64,000 nucleotides of DNA, from NCBI GenBank assembly GCA_963970005.1, contig CAXAMN010003736.1:54578-118577 (forward strand), written 5' to 3'. Position 1 is the stretch's first letter. Each line of letters begins with the position of its first letter. This document shows, piece by piece, positions 12,943 to 26,036 of this stretch. The translations under genes were made by a program, and so were the position numbers. This stretch comes from Durusdinium trenchii (lineage: Eukaryota; Sar; Dinophyceae; Suessiales; Symbiodiniaceae). The notes under the pieces were generated by a model, which was given only the letters and a program-made list of their open reading frames with translations, searched no databases and was not told where the DNA came from.

Positions 12943-15900
12943 GATCGCGCATCGTGGAGCTCACGGAGTGTCAGCGCATCGGCGACGAAACGACAACGAT
13001 TTGGCGGTCGGGGAAGCGGTCGAAGGGGTCGCGAGATGGGTTGAAGCGCCTGGAAACCACCGCTCGAGCGGTTAAGGGACCTGACCTAGGACCCATTACC
13101 TGGGGCACCGAACTGGGATAGTCTATAGGGTTCTTCAACCTCTGTTGGGACTGCGGATCCGTTTCCGTCGCGAACCGACCCGGCAGCTGTATGGACCCCG
13201 ACTGGCAGCTGGGAGGACAACTCGATGTTTGCGAATTCGGTGACGAGATGTTGAGATCTCTGGAAACTTGGGGGGGCAAAATAGAGTCGAACTGGACGTC
13301 TAGGGGAATGAAATCAGGTATTTCTCTCTAACCAAAAAGGTCATCGGGTGACGTGAGAAGGACAAAATCTTGATGTTGATCATCAACACGATTTGAACAT
13401 ATTCGAGCAACCATTAGTTTTAATGGTCTTTACCAAATTGAACCCTGTTACTACAAGGATTTGTACACTCCACCACCAGGTCAACCATTCTTTTGCGAAT
13501 ACTTGGTTGTAGACGTACAACCGAACAGTGGAGCCACTTCTCTCCACTCCCTCCCGTATGACTGTGTTCACTGTGTGCTCACTCGGCGTCAGGACGGAGG
13601 GAACCGATCCAACGTCCGTCGCAGTGGTCCAACGAGTCCTCGTCTTCACCGACCGCGCTGTGGTCATCGGAAGGATCCCATGTTGGCTCAATCGAAGTCT
13701 GCCAATCTGGGTGGTTCGAAATGTTTCGAGTGGTTCAGCTATGTTCAGCCTACATTTGATGAGACAATCCACAAGTCTTCTGAAGGAAAGCCTCAAAGAA
13801 AAGGCTTCGCGAAGTGCTGTTAAACCATGCTTTTCTGGCAGTCGGGTCTTCTGCAGTCGACTGAAGGGTCGTTTTTTGTTCAGTCCAAAGATTATTCACC
13901 GGCTGACCAAGGAAGGAGGTGACAAAGATGTCCAACATCCTCGCCAGGCGCGCGAGTGCGGTGGACGCGTCGTTTTCCACGGCAAGGTGATCATGTTTCA
14001 AGGGAAATCCCCTGAGCAGACAGGTTCTTAACAAGTTGGTTGGCCTTTTGTACTGGCTAGGAGGGGTGACTTGTGGTAGCCTTAGCCACGATTGTCCAAA
14101 CAATGCTGGTGAGGTTGGGTTGGTTTATATGTTTGATCAAAATGGTCCTCAGTTAGTTAGTTCAATGCCCTATGAAGACGCGGGGAACGCCCGTTGTTCT
14201 GTGACGGTGGATGATTTAACTATATGAACACCACATCATGCTTGTGGAGGTTTGATTGTTTTCGTGCCGGTCAGGCAGACCTCGCTTACGATGGTTGGAC
14301 TTGGAACTTCCAGTGATGCCACCATCCTCCCCAACAGACCAACCACGTTGAGTCCTGCAAAACGGAGGGCAGTCGACACCTAAAAGCAGTCGAATGCAGT
14401 GCCTGAAAGCGGTCAGCAGGGTAAATGATGGACCGCATAATTGAAATAGTCATGGAAGTGGTAATTCTAATTCTATTTATGTTTTGTTTCTAATAGCGAA
14501 CAGCCGTTCCTAGTAGTACGGCCAGGAGCCCCGGTTCATAGCGTCCTTGGCTCCGTTCGTAGCGTCCAATGGCACCTTGAAACCGGTGCTTTCCACGTCC
14601 ATCCGCCGGGTTCCCGTTTGCAAACGACCAATGAACGGTGGATGAAGAAGCCGTTGAAGTGTTCAGAAAGGCGTTCGGGGGAAGCTTTACAAGTTGACCT
14701 GTCAGACAGGACGTGCATGTCAGACAGGTCAGGGGGAAGTTTCAGCAGACAGGGAATCAACACCCTGAAGAACGGTCTGGTCAAAGGTTTTCGTTGCACC
14801 CAGACGCGACCCTGGAGCGGGGTCAGTCTCATATGGAGGGTCCGAACCAAGGGACCGGCTGGGCACTGACTTTGCTTCACTCGGAGTGGCTTTGCTGCGT
14901 TTGACATGGGTTTTGCTCTGAATGTTTTTCCAAAAGTTTGTGTCCCAGCTAGTGAATCCCCTTTGGGGAGCGCATATTGCAGCGAATTTGTTGGATGTTT
15001 CCTATGTTCCCTAGCCAAATCCAAGTGCCTCTGCCCTGTGAATCCCTGACCCAGCGCCCAAAAAACACCAACACGCCATCGGGCCGTTTCACGCCCGCGC
15101 ACGCCGGCGCAGCATGCCGGCGTTTGCCCTCACGCGCGATGCCGAAATCACTCGCGACCAGGAATCGTCAGAAGAAGAAGGTGGCCCTGTGGAAGCAAGC
15201 AGCCGAAGTGCAGGTCGGCGACCGCGTTTCGCGGTTGAGCTGGAAGGGCGACCGGCGTGGCTTTCTACCTGCTCCGCAGGTCCTTTTTGGGGCATGGAGT
15301 TTCTGATGTGGTGCCAGGTTTGTTCCTTCAATAGAAGGTCCAAGAGAGATGTTCACCCAAACTGGAAGTGGGCTGGAGAAAGAGAGAGGAAAGGGCGTTC
15401 TTGTCTTTCGGTCAAAGTAGCCAAGCGGCTTTGCAAGAGTTTGGTCGGTGTTGCTTGGTGCTTCGGGTGGCAGCGTTTTCATGATATCTTGGGGCAGCAA
15501 GGGAGCACGCCTTGCGTGTGGAGTTCCTGACTTCTCTTTGGGTGATTGACATGCAGAGAGGGATACCCCTCATTTACTCTGTGAGCGCAGTCAGGAGGAA
15601 GAAACTATGGGTTCAATATAGGCGGTCAGGGTCGACTCCAAAACGTGTCTCTTTGAGTTTGCTTCAGGATCAAACTTCAATCCACGAAGTCAAAGGCTTC
15701 AAAGCTTCCTTCCATCTGTCTTGTTTTTGCTTCAAGCTGTTATGTTTCCATCTATAGCTCTCGTCATTCTGAAGAAAACCACGGTTCCATGTCTCCCCTT
15801 ATTCCCACCAGACCCGACCCCTCTACACCCCCAAACCCCGCTATAGCTAGCACCACCCGACCACCTCTCTACCTTCCCACACACGCCACGCGGGAGCTTC

Positions 15901-16223
15901 TCCTCGCGAGAGCCGCTCGCGCCGGCCAGAAGCTGAAAGATGAGAAGGAGGCAGACCGCCAGAGGCGCTTCTCGGCGCTTCGTCGTTCACCGGCGTAGCG
16001 CCCGTTCGGCGCTCGGACGTTCGCGCCGTCGCGGAGACGGCAGCTACGGGAGTGGTAGCGGTAGCCATCCTCCACGTGTGGCGCGGGCGCGCGCTTTGTA
16101 CGACTCGTTGTCGGTCTCGCGCCACGGAGTCCATGACGCGTCTCGCGGCAGCGGCGACGGCGACCGCTTCCCAGGCAGGCCACGGTGGAGGATCAGCTGC
16201 ACGAGCTCTTGAAGACTCAACAG
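12943..16223 (+). CDS. Unrecognised coding chain with coiled-coil end (gene B, partial)
   Basis: Candidate exons are 12943-13018, 13593-13673, 15162-15213, 15897-15964 and 16175-16223. Phases match at all four junctions (2, 2, 0, 2) and donors are GT, GA, GT and GC. The first exons read VELTECQRIGDETTTIWRSG and VAVVQRVLVFTDRAVVIGR. The second of these has the strand-and-turn pattern of a PH-like beta segment, but this is only a weak hint. The later exons are charged and heptad-like (KLKDEKEADRQRQ, VEDQLHELLKTQQ), which suggests a coiled coil. No start or stop was found. The last donor is phase 0, matching the first exon of chain C at 20,907, so B and C may be one gene. Confidence 0.45.
14484..14572. 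repeat. Modular CTAGTAG-word repeat
   Basis: Contains TTCTAATAGCGAACAG, CCTAGTAGTACGGCCAGGAG and a run of 'CGTAGCGTCC' words in an intron of chain B. Confidence 0.6.
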
Positions 16224-19200
16224 GCCGTCGAGGAGGACGGCGGCGACACGCGTCGCCAAGGGCTCGACCCGACGAATGGGACTGACATATTTGGCCTTTT
16301 GGGTGGTTGAAAAGGTGGGTCCATGGCCTAGGCAAATATGCCAGTCCCCATCTTTTTAGGGATAGAACTTGAGATATCCAGGCCTCGATGTCCAAGAGAT
16401 CTGGGTGGCACCAGGTGAGCACCAGTTCGGCCGAGCAAGCTCTGACCTTCACCTCTGGGCACCGAAGTAGAAGCAGTGGACACTTCTCGGTGGGACCGGG
16501 GCTGAAAAAGCCCGTGGATGTGTATCCGAAAAGGGGATATACTATAAGCATACGAAGGAGTGGTTGGCTGAAAGCGGAAAAGCCACCATTACTCTCCCCA
16601 TCCATGGATTTCGAAGGTTTTCGTCTTAGGGTCATGCTTTTGCCACTCCTCCGCACCGCACCTTCTCCCCCCCACTCCGCGCAGTGGTTCAAAGGGGAAT
16701 TGCTTCGGGCATTTGCTCGGATTTGGAGGGGAACGCGGAAGGGGAGTGTCCCTGAACTCAAAAGAACATGAATGAGGCGAACATGGGGGCACTTAGCGAT
16801 TTTCTGCAGTGCAGCTTGAGCATCGCTACGGACCATGACCTCATTCACGAACACCTCCACGTTTCGCCATGGTGCTCCCATTCCTTCCTTCCTTCGGTTT
16901 CGGCCCGACAAGGGGCGCCGAAACCCAGGCACCGTGGAACAACCACGAGCTCGATGTTCGTCGGGGGTCCATCCAACTCCGCTTTGTCAGTGGATAGCCA
17001 TCCTTTAACCAGTCCTTGAACCTTTTGGTGAAATGTCAAGTTCTGCACTGGCATTCCTCCAAAGTGCGGTGGAATTGGTGCTCCAGTGTCCGTTTGGCGG
17101 GGTATACTATGTGTTATGTTCCGATATGCTCTATCTCTATAGGTGTGTGTGTGGGGGGGGGGGGTATAGGTGATCAGTGGATTGTCATGCGACCGTGGGG
17201 CCTTTTCAATTAGGAATTTCTACACGGAGGTGGTCAGAAAAGCATGTTGAGGACTTGTGCAAAGATACTGACTCGCTATTGAGTCGACTCTTGATATTTC
17301 ACCCCACCATAAAGTTCAGTTCTTCAATTCAACTGCGTGTGGTCTAGTCTCTTCGCAAATGAGTCTGTCTACATGCTGTGAGTCACTTCCGCTATCGGCT
17401 ATAGAGACGCCTTTTCTTTATCCATCGAACCCACCGCTTCGTGGGTTCCGAACATCCGGGGCGCTCTGGACCACGTGGCTGCGCTGCGCCGATCTCGCTG
17501 CGCCGATGGCTGCGCCGCGTCGCTGCGTCCGGTGTTTCAGGCTCAGTGACTGAAGGTCAGTAGGAATTCGTCCCGATGCCAATGCCGAACTGAGACCATC
17601 TCCCTTCTGTTCCAATGAATAAGCCCTAATCTTCGGAAGAGTCTCCAGCCACTTCGGTTCTAACATCTCGACCACGGAAGTCGATCTACCTCTCATCGCA
17701 TCAAGACGTGGCCTCCAGAGCTTCCCAAAAAATCCTCCAAGTCTCCAAGACGAAACAACTTCGCTACTATCGGAGCCAAGGGCATGGCTACTAGTAACAA
17801 GGACGCTACTAGGTCCTAGCTCCCACCTGCCAGCCACTCGTTCCGACCCACACAACACGAACAGAACACCTCCCACCTGGACCCCACGGGGAGCCTCCCG
17901 CCTCCCGTCCAAGCCCTCCACTCCACACGACACTCCGTCCGCCATGGACGTGCCATGGAACTCCGGCCACCAGGACCGGCTAGTACGACCGGCCTTTGGG
18001 GCGGGGCGTGGTACGGGGCGGGGCGTGGTACGGCCCGCAGACAGAGGGTCACCGGTGTGAGGTGTTTTGACGCGCACGGGGTGCTTTGGGAGAGAGACAC
18101 CTCATTGGGGCCGTTTCTCTGACTGAAATGGAGTTTCACCATGTTTCACCTAATGATGGACCAACAAGCGCTTCCAATGCGCCTGCCATTGAAGTGCAGC
18201 AGGGTCCCACTGCCATTGAAGTTCAAATCCTCTGAAACGCATCCAATGAACAGCCTCAGTGAAAAGCCCACATTGACATATATAGGTCCAATTCTAGATT
18301 CTATAGGCTGATCCGAACGGGTAAGTAGATTGACCAGATGATCATGCTTTGGTTCACCGGCGCTCGACAGCCGCCTGCCTGCTTCCCGCCGTCCTGCGAG
18401 GAAATCCCTTGTGCTGGGAAGATGGCCCGGGGGCTTGTCTTCAGAAGCCTTGGAGAATCCAACTTATTTTGGTTTCATTTGCCTAGTTTGGTTTTGATTG
18501 AGTCCTTTTCGGAGTTGCAGTGTGATGACAGTCATGAGCAGTCATTGAAACGGACGGAGCGGTACACCTACACACCTACCACATCACATGTCCATCAGCT
18601 GGTCATAAGCTGAATCGGCCTGTCCATTTCGTACTGCGTCTGAAAACTCATCGTCGTCATCACCATCACCTCTTCAGCAACCAGGGTCCTAGAATTTCGA
18701 GGACCGGCAGAGGTTGAAGACCCCAAAACCCAGACACGACCCATCTGGGACTGCCATAGCACTGCCGATCAGGCCAGGGGTCCCAAAACGCACCGCACCA
18801 CCCCAGTCCCGTGCCGCAGTTCCACGTCTTCCAGGTCTGGGGCTTGACTCGGCCGGTCATGGGCACCCGGAGGTTTCCCAGTGTCGTCTCATTCATCTGT
18901 TAGGTCGTCTGTTAGGTCGTCTGATAGTCTGTTCATAGTTCAGTGGGTAGTTCTGTTCTTAGTTCGTCTGATAGTCTGTTCATAGTTCGGGAAAGGCCTG
19001 TTTTTCTGCCACCAGGGCGTCCCACATCGTCTTCGGTTGCTCACATCTAGGCCTCTTCAGCTATGACATGTGCTGCGGCGAGGCACCAGCGAATTCGGAC
19101 ACAACACGGTACGGCGCGGGGCGGGCAACAATAGGTGACCGTGACCTGATCTTTGAATGCTTGATACACATGGCTAACTGAATATTTAAACCGTTTGTAG

Positions 19201-20906
19201 GATGGAGTTGGAGTGGGAGTTAGACAGGTTTCATCAGAAAGGAGGGTGTTACCAGAACTGCGAGTGGAAATCCGCTAGTCGAAGAATTACACCTGTGGTA
19301 AGTGGTGGAGTATAGCAAAGGGGGTGAGTATGTCATAAGTCCTTGGAGTGTTCTGGGTTAGGCTCTAATCAAAAACCAAACAACACTCGGATACGTTAAT
19401 TCTCTCCTATTACCTGTAACAGTCAGTAAACAATTATCATCATTTTTGAACAAGGCCTTATACTAACCATCATCATCCATTGTTACAGGTAATAGGATAG
19501 ACCCAACGGATACGGGTATTCCTTGTGGCAGTTTAAAGTTTGTAAGCCTCTTTCGCGGCTTGCAATTGCTGTGACGGGCTGAGTTCCTTCGCATCGCAGG
19601 TTTTTCGCTGCAGGTGGAGAAATCATGTTTGCTTGATTTGTGAAGAGATGTGAAGAGAGAACTATGACATTCACGCCATTTCACGTGATGGACCAAATCT
19701 GTCACTTAGAGATCGTTCACCTGTTTCGTGCTCCTTTTGAGGAAGACTTGATTTTGGGTGATGACCTCCAGTGCTCAAAGCAACAGCCCAAAGTCCGCTA
19801 TCTTCGCTCCTTCCAACCCCCCCTGGAGACCCGACCGATGTTCTTTCCCAAAAGCCCCCACATGTCATTCGTCGTCTGACGTCCTGGCCCACCGCCCACC
19901 ATGAAAATTAAAACTGGCGGGTCATCCCGAACCACCGAAGGATTGAAAACACGACAGAAACCCGGTGTTGACCCTTTTTTGAATGGTCTTGGAAGTGTAG
20001 GGATTCACTCTCACTCACAGACCGACAGAAGTGTGTGGCAGGGCGCGCACAACGTGCTGGGGAATCCCTCCTGCTGGGAAGGCCCTCGAAGTTTTCAGCC
20101 GCCCGGAGGGAGTTGGATCCTCGAAACGGACGATGCATGTCATTCAAACATGACCTACACCCTCCACAGAGGTGGCCCTGGATGAGCTATGTTCCTCAAC
20201 AACCCAGACTGTGTTTCTTCCTGGGGGGGGATGTCCATGTGGTCCGTTGCATGAGGAGTATTATCTATATAGCCGACCGCCACGACATGTCGGGCACGAC
20301 ATGTCGGGGAAATCTTCGTCCAAATGGATCGAAATCCGGAGAACGGCTACCCAAAAAAGCATCGAGGACGGTGGATCGCTCCGGGCAGGGCACCGACGTT
20401 TTCTTCGACTCCCCCCGAATGATGTGAAGATCGACATGTTTTGGTTGGAGCCCTGAAAGGTAGAGCAAGATGAGATGGTATACTTAGAGAAGGTCCATGT
20501 GTTTCCTCATGGACATCAGCAGATTGGAGCGTGTGCTTCTTTTGCTTCTGTTGAGGTTCTGGACAGTCAGCTGTGCTCTTTGTTGTCAGAACAAAGGTCT
20601 TCAAGAAAGGTGCATCTATTGGTGTCAACTGGTGTCCGGAGGACGTACTCATAGTACTCGTCTAGACGAGACTTTTCCATCTTGAAGTCAAGGACATTCC
20701 CTTTCTCAGGTACCCTAAAGACCCTTCTTTTGATCGTCTTTGACTCCCAGGGCATCATGTTTTGGGGTTCATAGCCGAGTCATGAGATGTTGCTTTGCTT
20801 CACAGGGGCTCCGTGCACAGTCAACCGAAATGTGTTGCTTCCTCCTTCCGCTGGTCCCCGCTGACCTGCTAAGCGCTGGACCGAGACGGCCGGTTGCCCG
20901 GCTTAG
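16224..20906. other. Long intron or intergenic stretch with foldback elements
   Basis: No convincing exon was found over 4.7 kb. It holds a degenerate foldback at about 16277-16350, a G-rich run after a GT tract at 17142-17164, one modular word pair at 17790-17818, a foldback remnant with CTGGGACTGCCATAGCACTG at about 18720-18800, and a MITE-like element at 19406-19505. A GC-rich island at 17455-17550 is open in several frames but has no phase-compatible splice pair that I can defend. Confidence 0.5.
19406..19505. repeat. MITE-like element with inverted ends, copy 1
   Basis: CCTATTACCTGTAACA at 19406-19421 is mirrored exactly at 19481-19496, and the right end continues GGATAGACCCA. The interior is about 60 bases. 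Related copies are at 39893-40004 and 47416-47537, with a left half at about 11082-11120. The shared terminal consensus is roughly GGGTCTRTCC followed within a few bases by TTACCTGTAACA. Confidence 0.65.
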
Positions 20907-23900
20907 GACCTGCTGCTTGCCCAGCCTTCACGAACCCTCCTGCTGGTCGGATGCGCGTCGCTTCTTGAGCCCCTTGGCGTGGACCTGGCGCGCTCCGCGC
21001 GGTGAGATGGGGGGACAGCAGAGGTGGTGGGGGGTGGGGAGTGTGGCGTGGGTGGTGTCTTTTCTTTCGAAATCAGGACGATCCAAGAATCAAGTTGACA
21101 GAATTGTGACAGATGAAGATGTTCAGGTAGAAGAGTCATTTGAGTAATTACTAGGATGGGTGGGTTTGTGGAGGAAAAGGAACTGCTCGCACTGGTGGTT
21201 GCGCCCCGCTTAGTGGAGAAAAACCGACCTCATGGGCTTTTCCGTTTGGAATGGACATTTCATTCTCGAAGCACATGCTTCACACAGAGGCCATGGTTCA
21301 AGTTCTGGTCTCCAAGTGGGTCCAATTGCCACCACGCTGAGCCACCCTGAGCCCCAGGTGCGCCGTGCTCGGTGTGTCGTCGGAGTCTTGCTTGGTGGAT
21401 GAATAGAGGGGAGAATCCCCCAGGAGAGTGCACAATCAGATACGTGCTACCAGAGCCTACCCCCCTCTCTTCTTCTCAAGTACGGACCGAAACACCGCCC
21501 AAGTGACGTTCCGCCAACGAACCGAGGTCCGTAGGTCGTCCGTAGGTCCGGGGTGCGGTCCGAAGGTCCCAGGGTCGGTGCAGGTACGGCCGGCCAGACC
21601 AACTGAGCCAAGCGGGTCCATCTCAAAAAGGTCTACCGTGGGATTCTTCCTTGGACTGTTTTGGGGGGAGTGGGGCGCAGGCTGGAGGGAGCGGCGAATA
21701 GAGTCGCAGGTCTTTTCTCAAAACGAATGGAGTCGAATGGATGCTGTGAATTCTTGGCTTTTGACCTGACATTTAAATGAAGGGAACAAAACACCCCAGG
21801 CGATGCCAGTGTCTTGAACACAGTTCCCTCCATCGAACCGATGGTATACGGACCGGAGAGTGCCAGTCAAGGTCAACAGCAGTTGATGCCGAGCCTGGCG
21901 AAGGAAGAGCGTTTGATGAACAGCGACCTGCAGCTGGGGCACGGAAGAACGACGTTTTGCCGGGCGAGAAAACGGTGAATACTTTGCAGGTGCTAACGGC
22001 GCTGTTCCTTCTCATCGTTTTCCTGACGTTCGTATGTCAGGCAGATGACATGGCAAAAGACGTGATAAGCCATGGAATTGTTGTTCGGGAGGGTGTCAGC
22101 CTTGCCCCCCAAAAGGACCACCAGGTGTTCTCTTCCGCATGCCTGCCCGAGGAGTTTGTCTCAGTTCTGCTGCCGCCCCGGGAGCTTCTCCTCCGAGGCG
22201 CCACGCTCGGTCGCGAAACCGCTCGGTCGACCGACGGGCGACGGGCGGCATGGCGAGCTGCGCGATGCCCGGCGAAGCGCGCGACGCCCGCGAAGCGCAT
22301 CTCCACTCCGCTTGAGTGGAGAGTCGTCACTTGGGCTTCGGATCCAGGGTCCAAGTTCTCTACCTTCTATGGAGTCCCCCAGAACCAGGACGCTACGAAC
22401 GTGGCGCTCCTGGCCTTACTAGTAGCTCATGCGAACAGCCCAGAAAGGTCGAAACAGCCGATGGATCTGTGCCAGGTTTGTTGGGGCGGCGACGGCAAAG
22501 GCTATGTCCAGGAGCGGCCCACGGCCCATGCAGAGCGGAAGTCAGAGCTTCTACCACCTTAATCTTCTCCAATTAAAGAATTGAAGACCACCTTAACCAC
22601 CACCTTAGCCACCACTCGCCACAAACAGAGATGTTTGACCTTCTCTATTGGTGGAGGAGCGACTGTCATCGTTTCCACGTGGAGTCCTGATGAACCATCG
22701 TCCATGTCCAATTCTGAGTGGCAACAGGGTCGCTACATCCATTGATGCTGTATAGAGAGATCATATTAGAGAATAGTAGAGATCATGTTTTCATAATTTT
22801 TCATAGTATCTTCTTAACCCCAAAACTATAAAAAGGTATCAAAAAGTCTTTGACTGCTGACCTCGCACCTCCCCCCACCCCCTCAATCCTTCGGTCACGG
22901 AGGTCTCCACCCTGGGACCCCACGACCACGACGCCCACGACGCCGCGCGCCGCGCGGCTTCACTGCTGCGGAGGAGCATCCGCATGGCTTGGCCTTGAAC
23001 ATCTCGCTGCGCCGCGCGGCCGAAAGCAGACGACTCGCCCTCGGAACTGCAAGGCATGCCAAAGAAGGGCCAAGGCTTAGACCCGTATCTTCCAACGACA
23101 TGCCAAATGTTCACCCGGACTTGGCTGTTTCGTATGGATGAAAAGGCAGAAAGTTGGATTTGAGTTGGAAGATCCACCTGGAACCCCAGTCCCAACCAGA
23201 AACAGTTCTGGATGTTCCAATATGGCTAGCTTGAGATCCTTCACATAGCAAGTGGGTTGGGACTTGAGGAGTTCCATCCAATGTCTTGTTTTCCTGGTTG
23301 GGACTGGAAACCTCCAGATCACCCGAACCGGACTTGAGGTTGGCCAAGTGTGAGAGTTTGAGACTTCTGCTTGCAGAGAGTTCTGCTTGAGAACTGCCAA
23401 GCTTTGGCAGACCAATGGGTCCCACCCCGACGCATCATGACGAGTCATGTTCAACTGTGCCTGCATGCAGGTGACAACTGTGCCTGCATCACAACGTGCG
23501 ACAATCGCATCTCAACCTACAATGGGCCCCTTAATTGAAAAAAGAAGAACTGACGCGCCAAAACATCCTCGTGCTCGTATTTTGTCCCTATTGTGTTCCT
23601 TTTTGGGGAACTTTTTGGAGCATCGGGCCGTTTGTTGGCCATGGTGTTTCTTTTCTGCGCACCAACAAAATGCCATGCGGCCCTGAAAATTAGCCATCCG
23701 CTTGGGTTCCGGATGGCCAACGGAACTCCTGCTCCAGGTTACGTGGAGTGTTGCTTCTTGCGGCTGCGCGCCGCCTTGGAGACGCCTCCGCCCCGCTGGA
23801 TGTCCGTCGCCTGGGCTGAACGAGTCGGGGTGGGATTCGGTCCACTCGTCCAGCAGCGCTAGGCTATAGGTATTAGGTTTTTTGACGGTATGGACGGCTG

Positions 23901-26036
23901 TTCATACTATTGTTAGACTATTCCTTTTGCTTCAATATGGTTGGCTCAAGCATGTTTTGACAGGGAACCCTGCTGAAACAGTTAAGATGAAACAAGATGG
24001 ATAGTTTCGCGCTATGTAGAACGGACAAATCGTAACTCCCACTCCGGAGTCCGACCAAACCCGACAAAAAAAGGGCCAGGTGACCAGGTGGTGGCAGGGG
24101 AAGTTCGCAGGATTCGGGAGCCACCGCTGTTCCGAATCCAACCGACATGCCAAAGGTTCACCCGGACTTGGCTGTTTCTTATGGATGAGGCAGAAAGTTG
24201 GATTTCAGATGGAAGATCCACGTGGAAAACCCAGTCCCAAGCAGAAACAGTTCTGGATGATGTTTCAATATGCCAAATGTGGGTTGGGACTGGAGTTCCA
24301 TCCAATGTCTGGTTGATTTAGGGTTGCCATTCAAACCTTTTCATCCTTTTTCCGTTTTGGCGGTGTTTGAGTTCCGTTGAGCGTTTAGCAGCCAGCGCTT
24401 GTTTGGGACCCGCCGTCCCGCTTCAGGAGCAGATCTCCCAGGACCTCCAACCTTGGACGTCGAGGTTGTCGTTGCGCCAGATGGAGGACTTCGAAGAATG
24501 GATCCAGGAGACTGGATGTGGGTGTGGTGTTGGCCTGGACATGACAGCTCATGATGTTACCCATACTACCTGATGCGAAAAGAATAGCAAAAATACTCCT
24601 CTTCTATATGCATGTGATTGCGTGTGGTTCGTTTTCTTCCTGTAACGGGTTTAGGATGGAAGCTATTAGATAGGCGACCACCGTGGCAATACCGTCCATC
24701 CGAGCAGGCCGGCCACACCGCGGCCGGTGTTTTGCCACCTCGGCACGGGTGCTCCGGGTTCGAGTAGGTGAACGGGGACAAAAGCGGAGTCTGGAGTTGT
24801 GAAATGGTCAGGTTCTGGCAGTCTAGGCGATATTCCATCACCAATTGAGGGTGTAAGAGGTGTTTTTGAGCTCTCTTGGTGCATCAAACTCATACTGCAT
24901 GGACTTCGATATATGTTCCAAGTGCTTGAGATGCGTTTTAAGTTCGGTCTCTCCTGGCAAAGGCGGGAGGCGGGAGGCTATCACACGCAGGAGACCGGCC
25001 AAAGTGCCCACTTCTGTCGCTTTCAAGTCACCAAGACGGGCGTCTACCATTGCAATTTGACGTAGCTTGGAGCTTCGACACTTGGTGCGTTGACGCAGAA
25101 GGAAGCAGCAGAAGGATCACCACCATACCGGATTTGTGACCCACCATGGATTTGATATGTTCTTCCCAAACCACCATGTAAGGTTTCTCACAAATTTTTA
25201 ACACTACAAAACAAGGTCACAGGTGTTTGGAATGCTCCTGCAAAGCTAGGTCTCCATGGATTTCAGAACCTCTGGGTACGAAGTTTGGGCGAAGTGTGCC
25301 CACAGAATCTCATCTTCACCGAAGCGTGTCCACCAGACCCGCCGTTTCCACCGTGGGGCCGACACAAGGGCCGAGTCGACCGTGGGGCCGTAGAACTCTC
25401 CGAAGGCCATAGGGTCTGGTGGGGTCGTCCGATCGGTGGCCACGGCGACACGATGATCCATGGGACTGCCGAGCATGGCCGAGCACGGCCAGGGGTGGTT
25501 GTCAATTGATCGGCAGTGCTATGGCAGTCCCAGACTGGTCGTGTTTGGTGTCTGACTATTATAAATTTAGCAAGCGAAAAGAATGAAAACGTCAAACACC
25601 ATTTAAGTTTCGTGTCATGTTCGTTGAAAGGGAAATCCAGACCTGAAGAAATCTAGACGAATCAGACCAACGAGGCATGAAAATCCCGGCAGATCTCGTA
25701 ATTAGAATCAGTGTTTTTCTAAACAAGACGTCTGTTCTTCGAATGGGAACCCGTCGTTTTCCAGCACCCCGTCTGGTGGTTCTCTCTTTCAGATCAAACT
25801 GCCATTGTGTCTGAAAAAAGCTCTCAAAAGAAACTCAGGTGCCAAGGTTTCTGTATGTCTGGTGTCCTTCACTTCCCAAAACAAAACTTAGACTCAACGC
25901 AGTTCGTACACGACCGTCCGACGTCCTCGCGGTTCCTTGCGTTCGTCACCGCCCGAGGCGGGGGAGCCACACGAAGCTCGTCGAGGCGGTACGCGATGCG
26001 CTCCACGTGCTCCGACGCTCGGTCGACACGGCCTGA
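20907..26036 (+). CDS. Unrecognised coding chain (gene C, 3' end present)
   Basis: Candidate exons are 20907-21001, 22903-22986, 24427-24507, 24991-25061 and 25958-26036 (TGA). One exon between the first two is unresolved; a GC-rich candidate begins at 22198. The first exon reads DLLLAQPSRTLLLVGCASLL and ends at a canonical GTGAGA donor. The other donors are GC, GA and GT. Joined pieces include RRAASLLRRSIRM, then SLRQMEDFEEWIQ-ETGQSAHF, then FQVTKTGVYHCNL and a C-terminal KLVEAVRDALHVLRRSVDTA. No family is recognised. Phase agreement at the last three junctions and the shared CAG|GAGAC context at one of them support the chain. It may be the 3' half of chain B. Confidence 0.45.
23092..23290. 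repeat. Direct repeat, copy 1 of an approximately 200-bp dispersed element
   Basis: The stretch from ATGCCAAATGTTCACCCGGA through GTTCCATCCAATGTCT matches 24138-24312 with small indels. Fragments with 'CCCAGTCCCAAGCAGAA' also appear near 12,565 and 10,145. Confidence 0.65.
24138..24312. repeat. Direct repeat, copy 2
   Basis: Same orientation as the copy at 23092-23290, about 1 kb away and slightly shorter. Both lie in introns of chain C. Confidence 0.65.
25455..25550. repeat. Foldback element
   Basis: CATGGGACTGCC near 25460 is mirrored by GGCAGTCCC near 25530, with a central GATCGGCAGTG. It is related to foldbacks at 18.7, 33.8 and 37.0 kb through the shared GATCGGCA core. Confidence 0.45.

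Noticed and set aside
15847-16932. Longest ORF in the window, 361 codons on the minus strand
   Set aside because: It lies opposite two phase-compatible + strand coiled-coil exons (15897-15964 and 16175-16223). GC-rich exons here leave all frames open, and the translation shows no domain.
21777-22562. 261-codon ORF with a hydrophobic segment
   Set aside because: It runs through modular repeat words near 22,390-22,430 and has no recognisable domain. Part of it overlaps a different-frame candidate exon of chain C.
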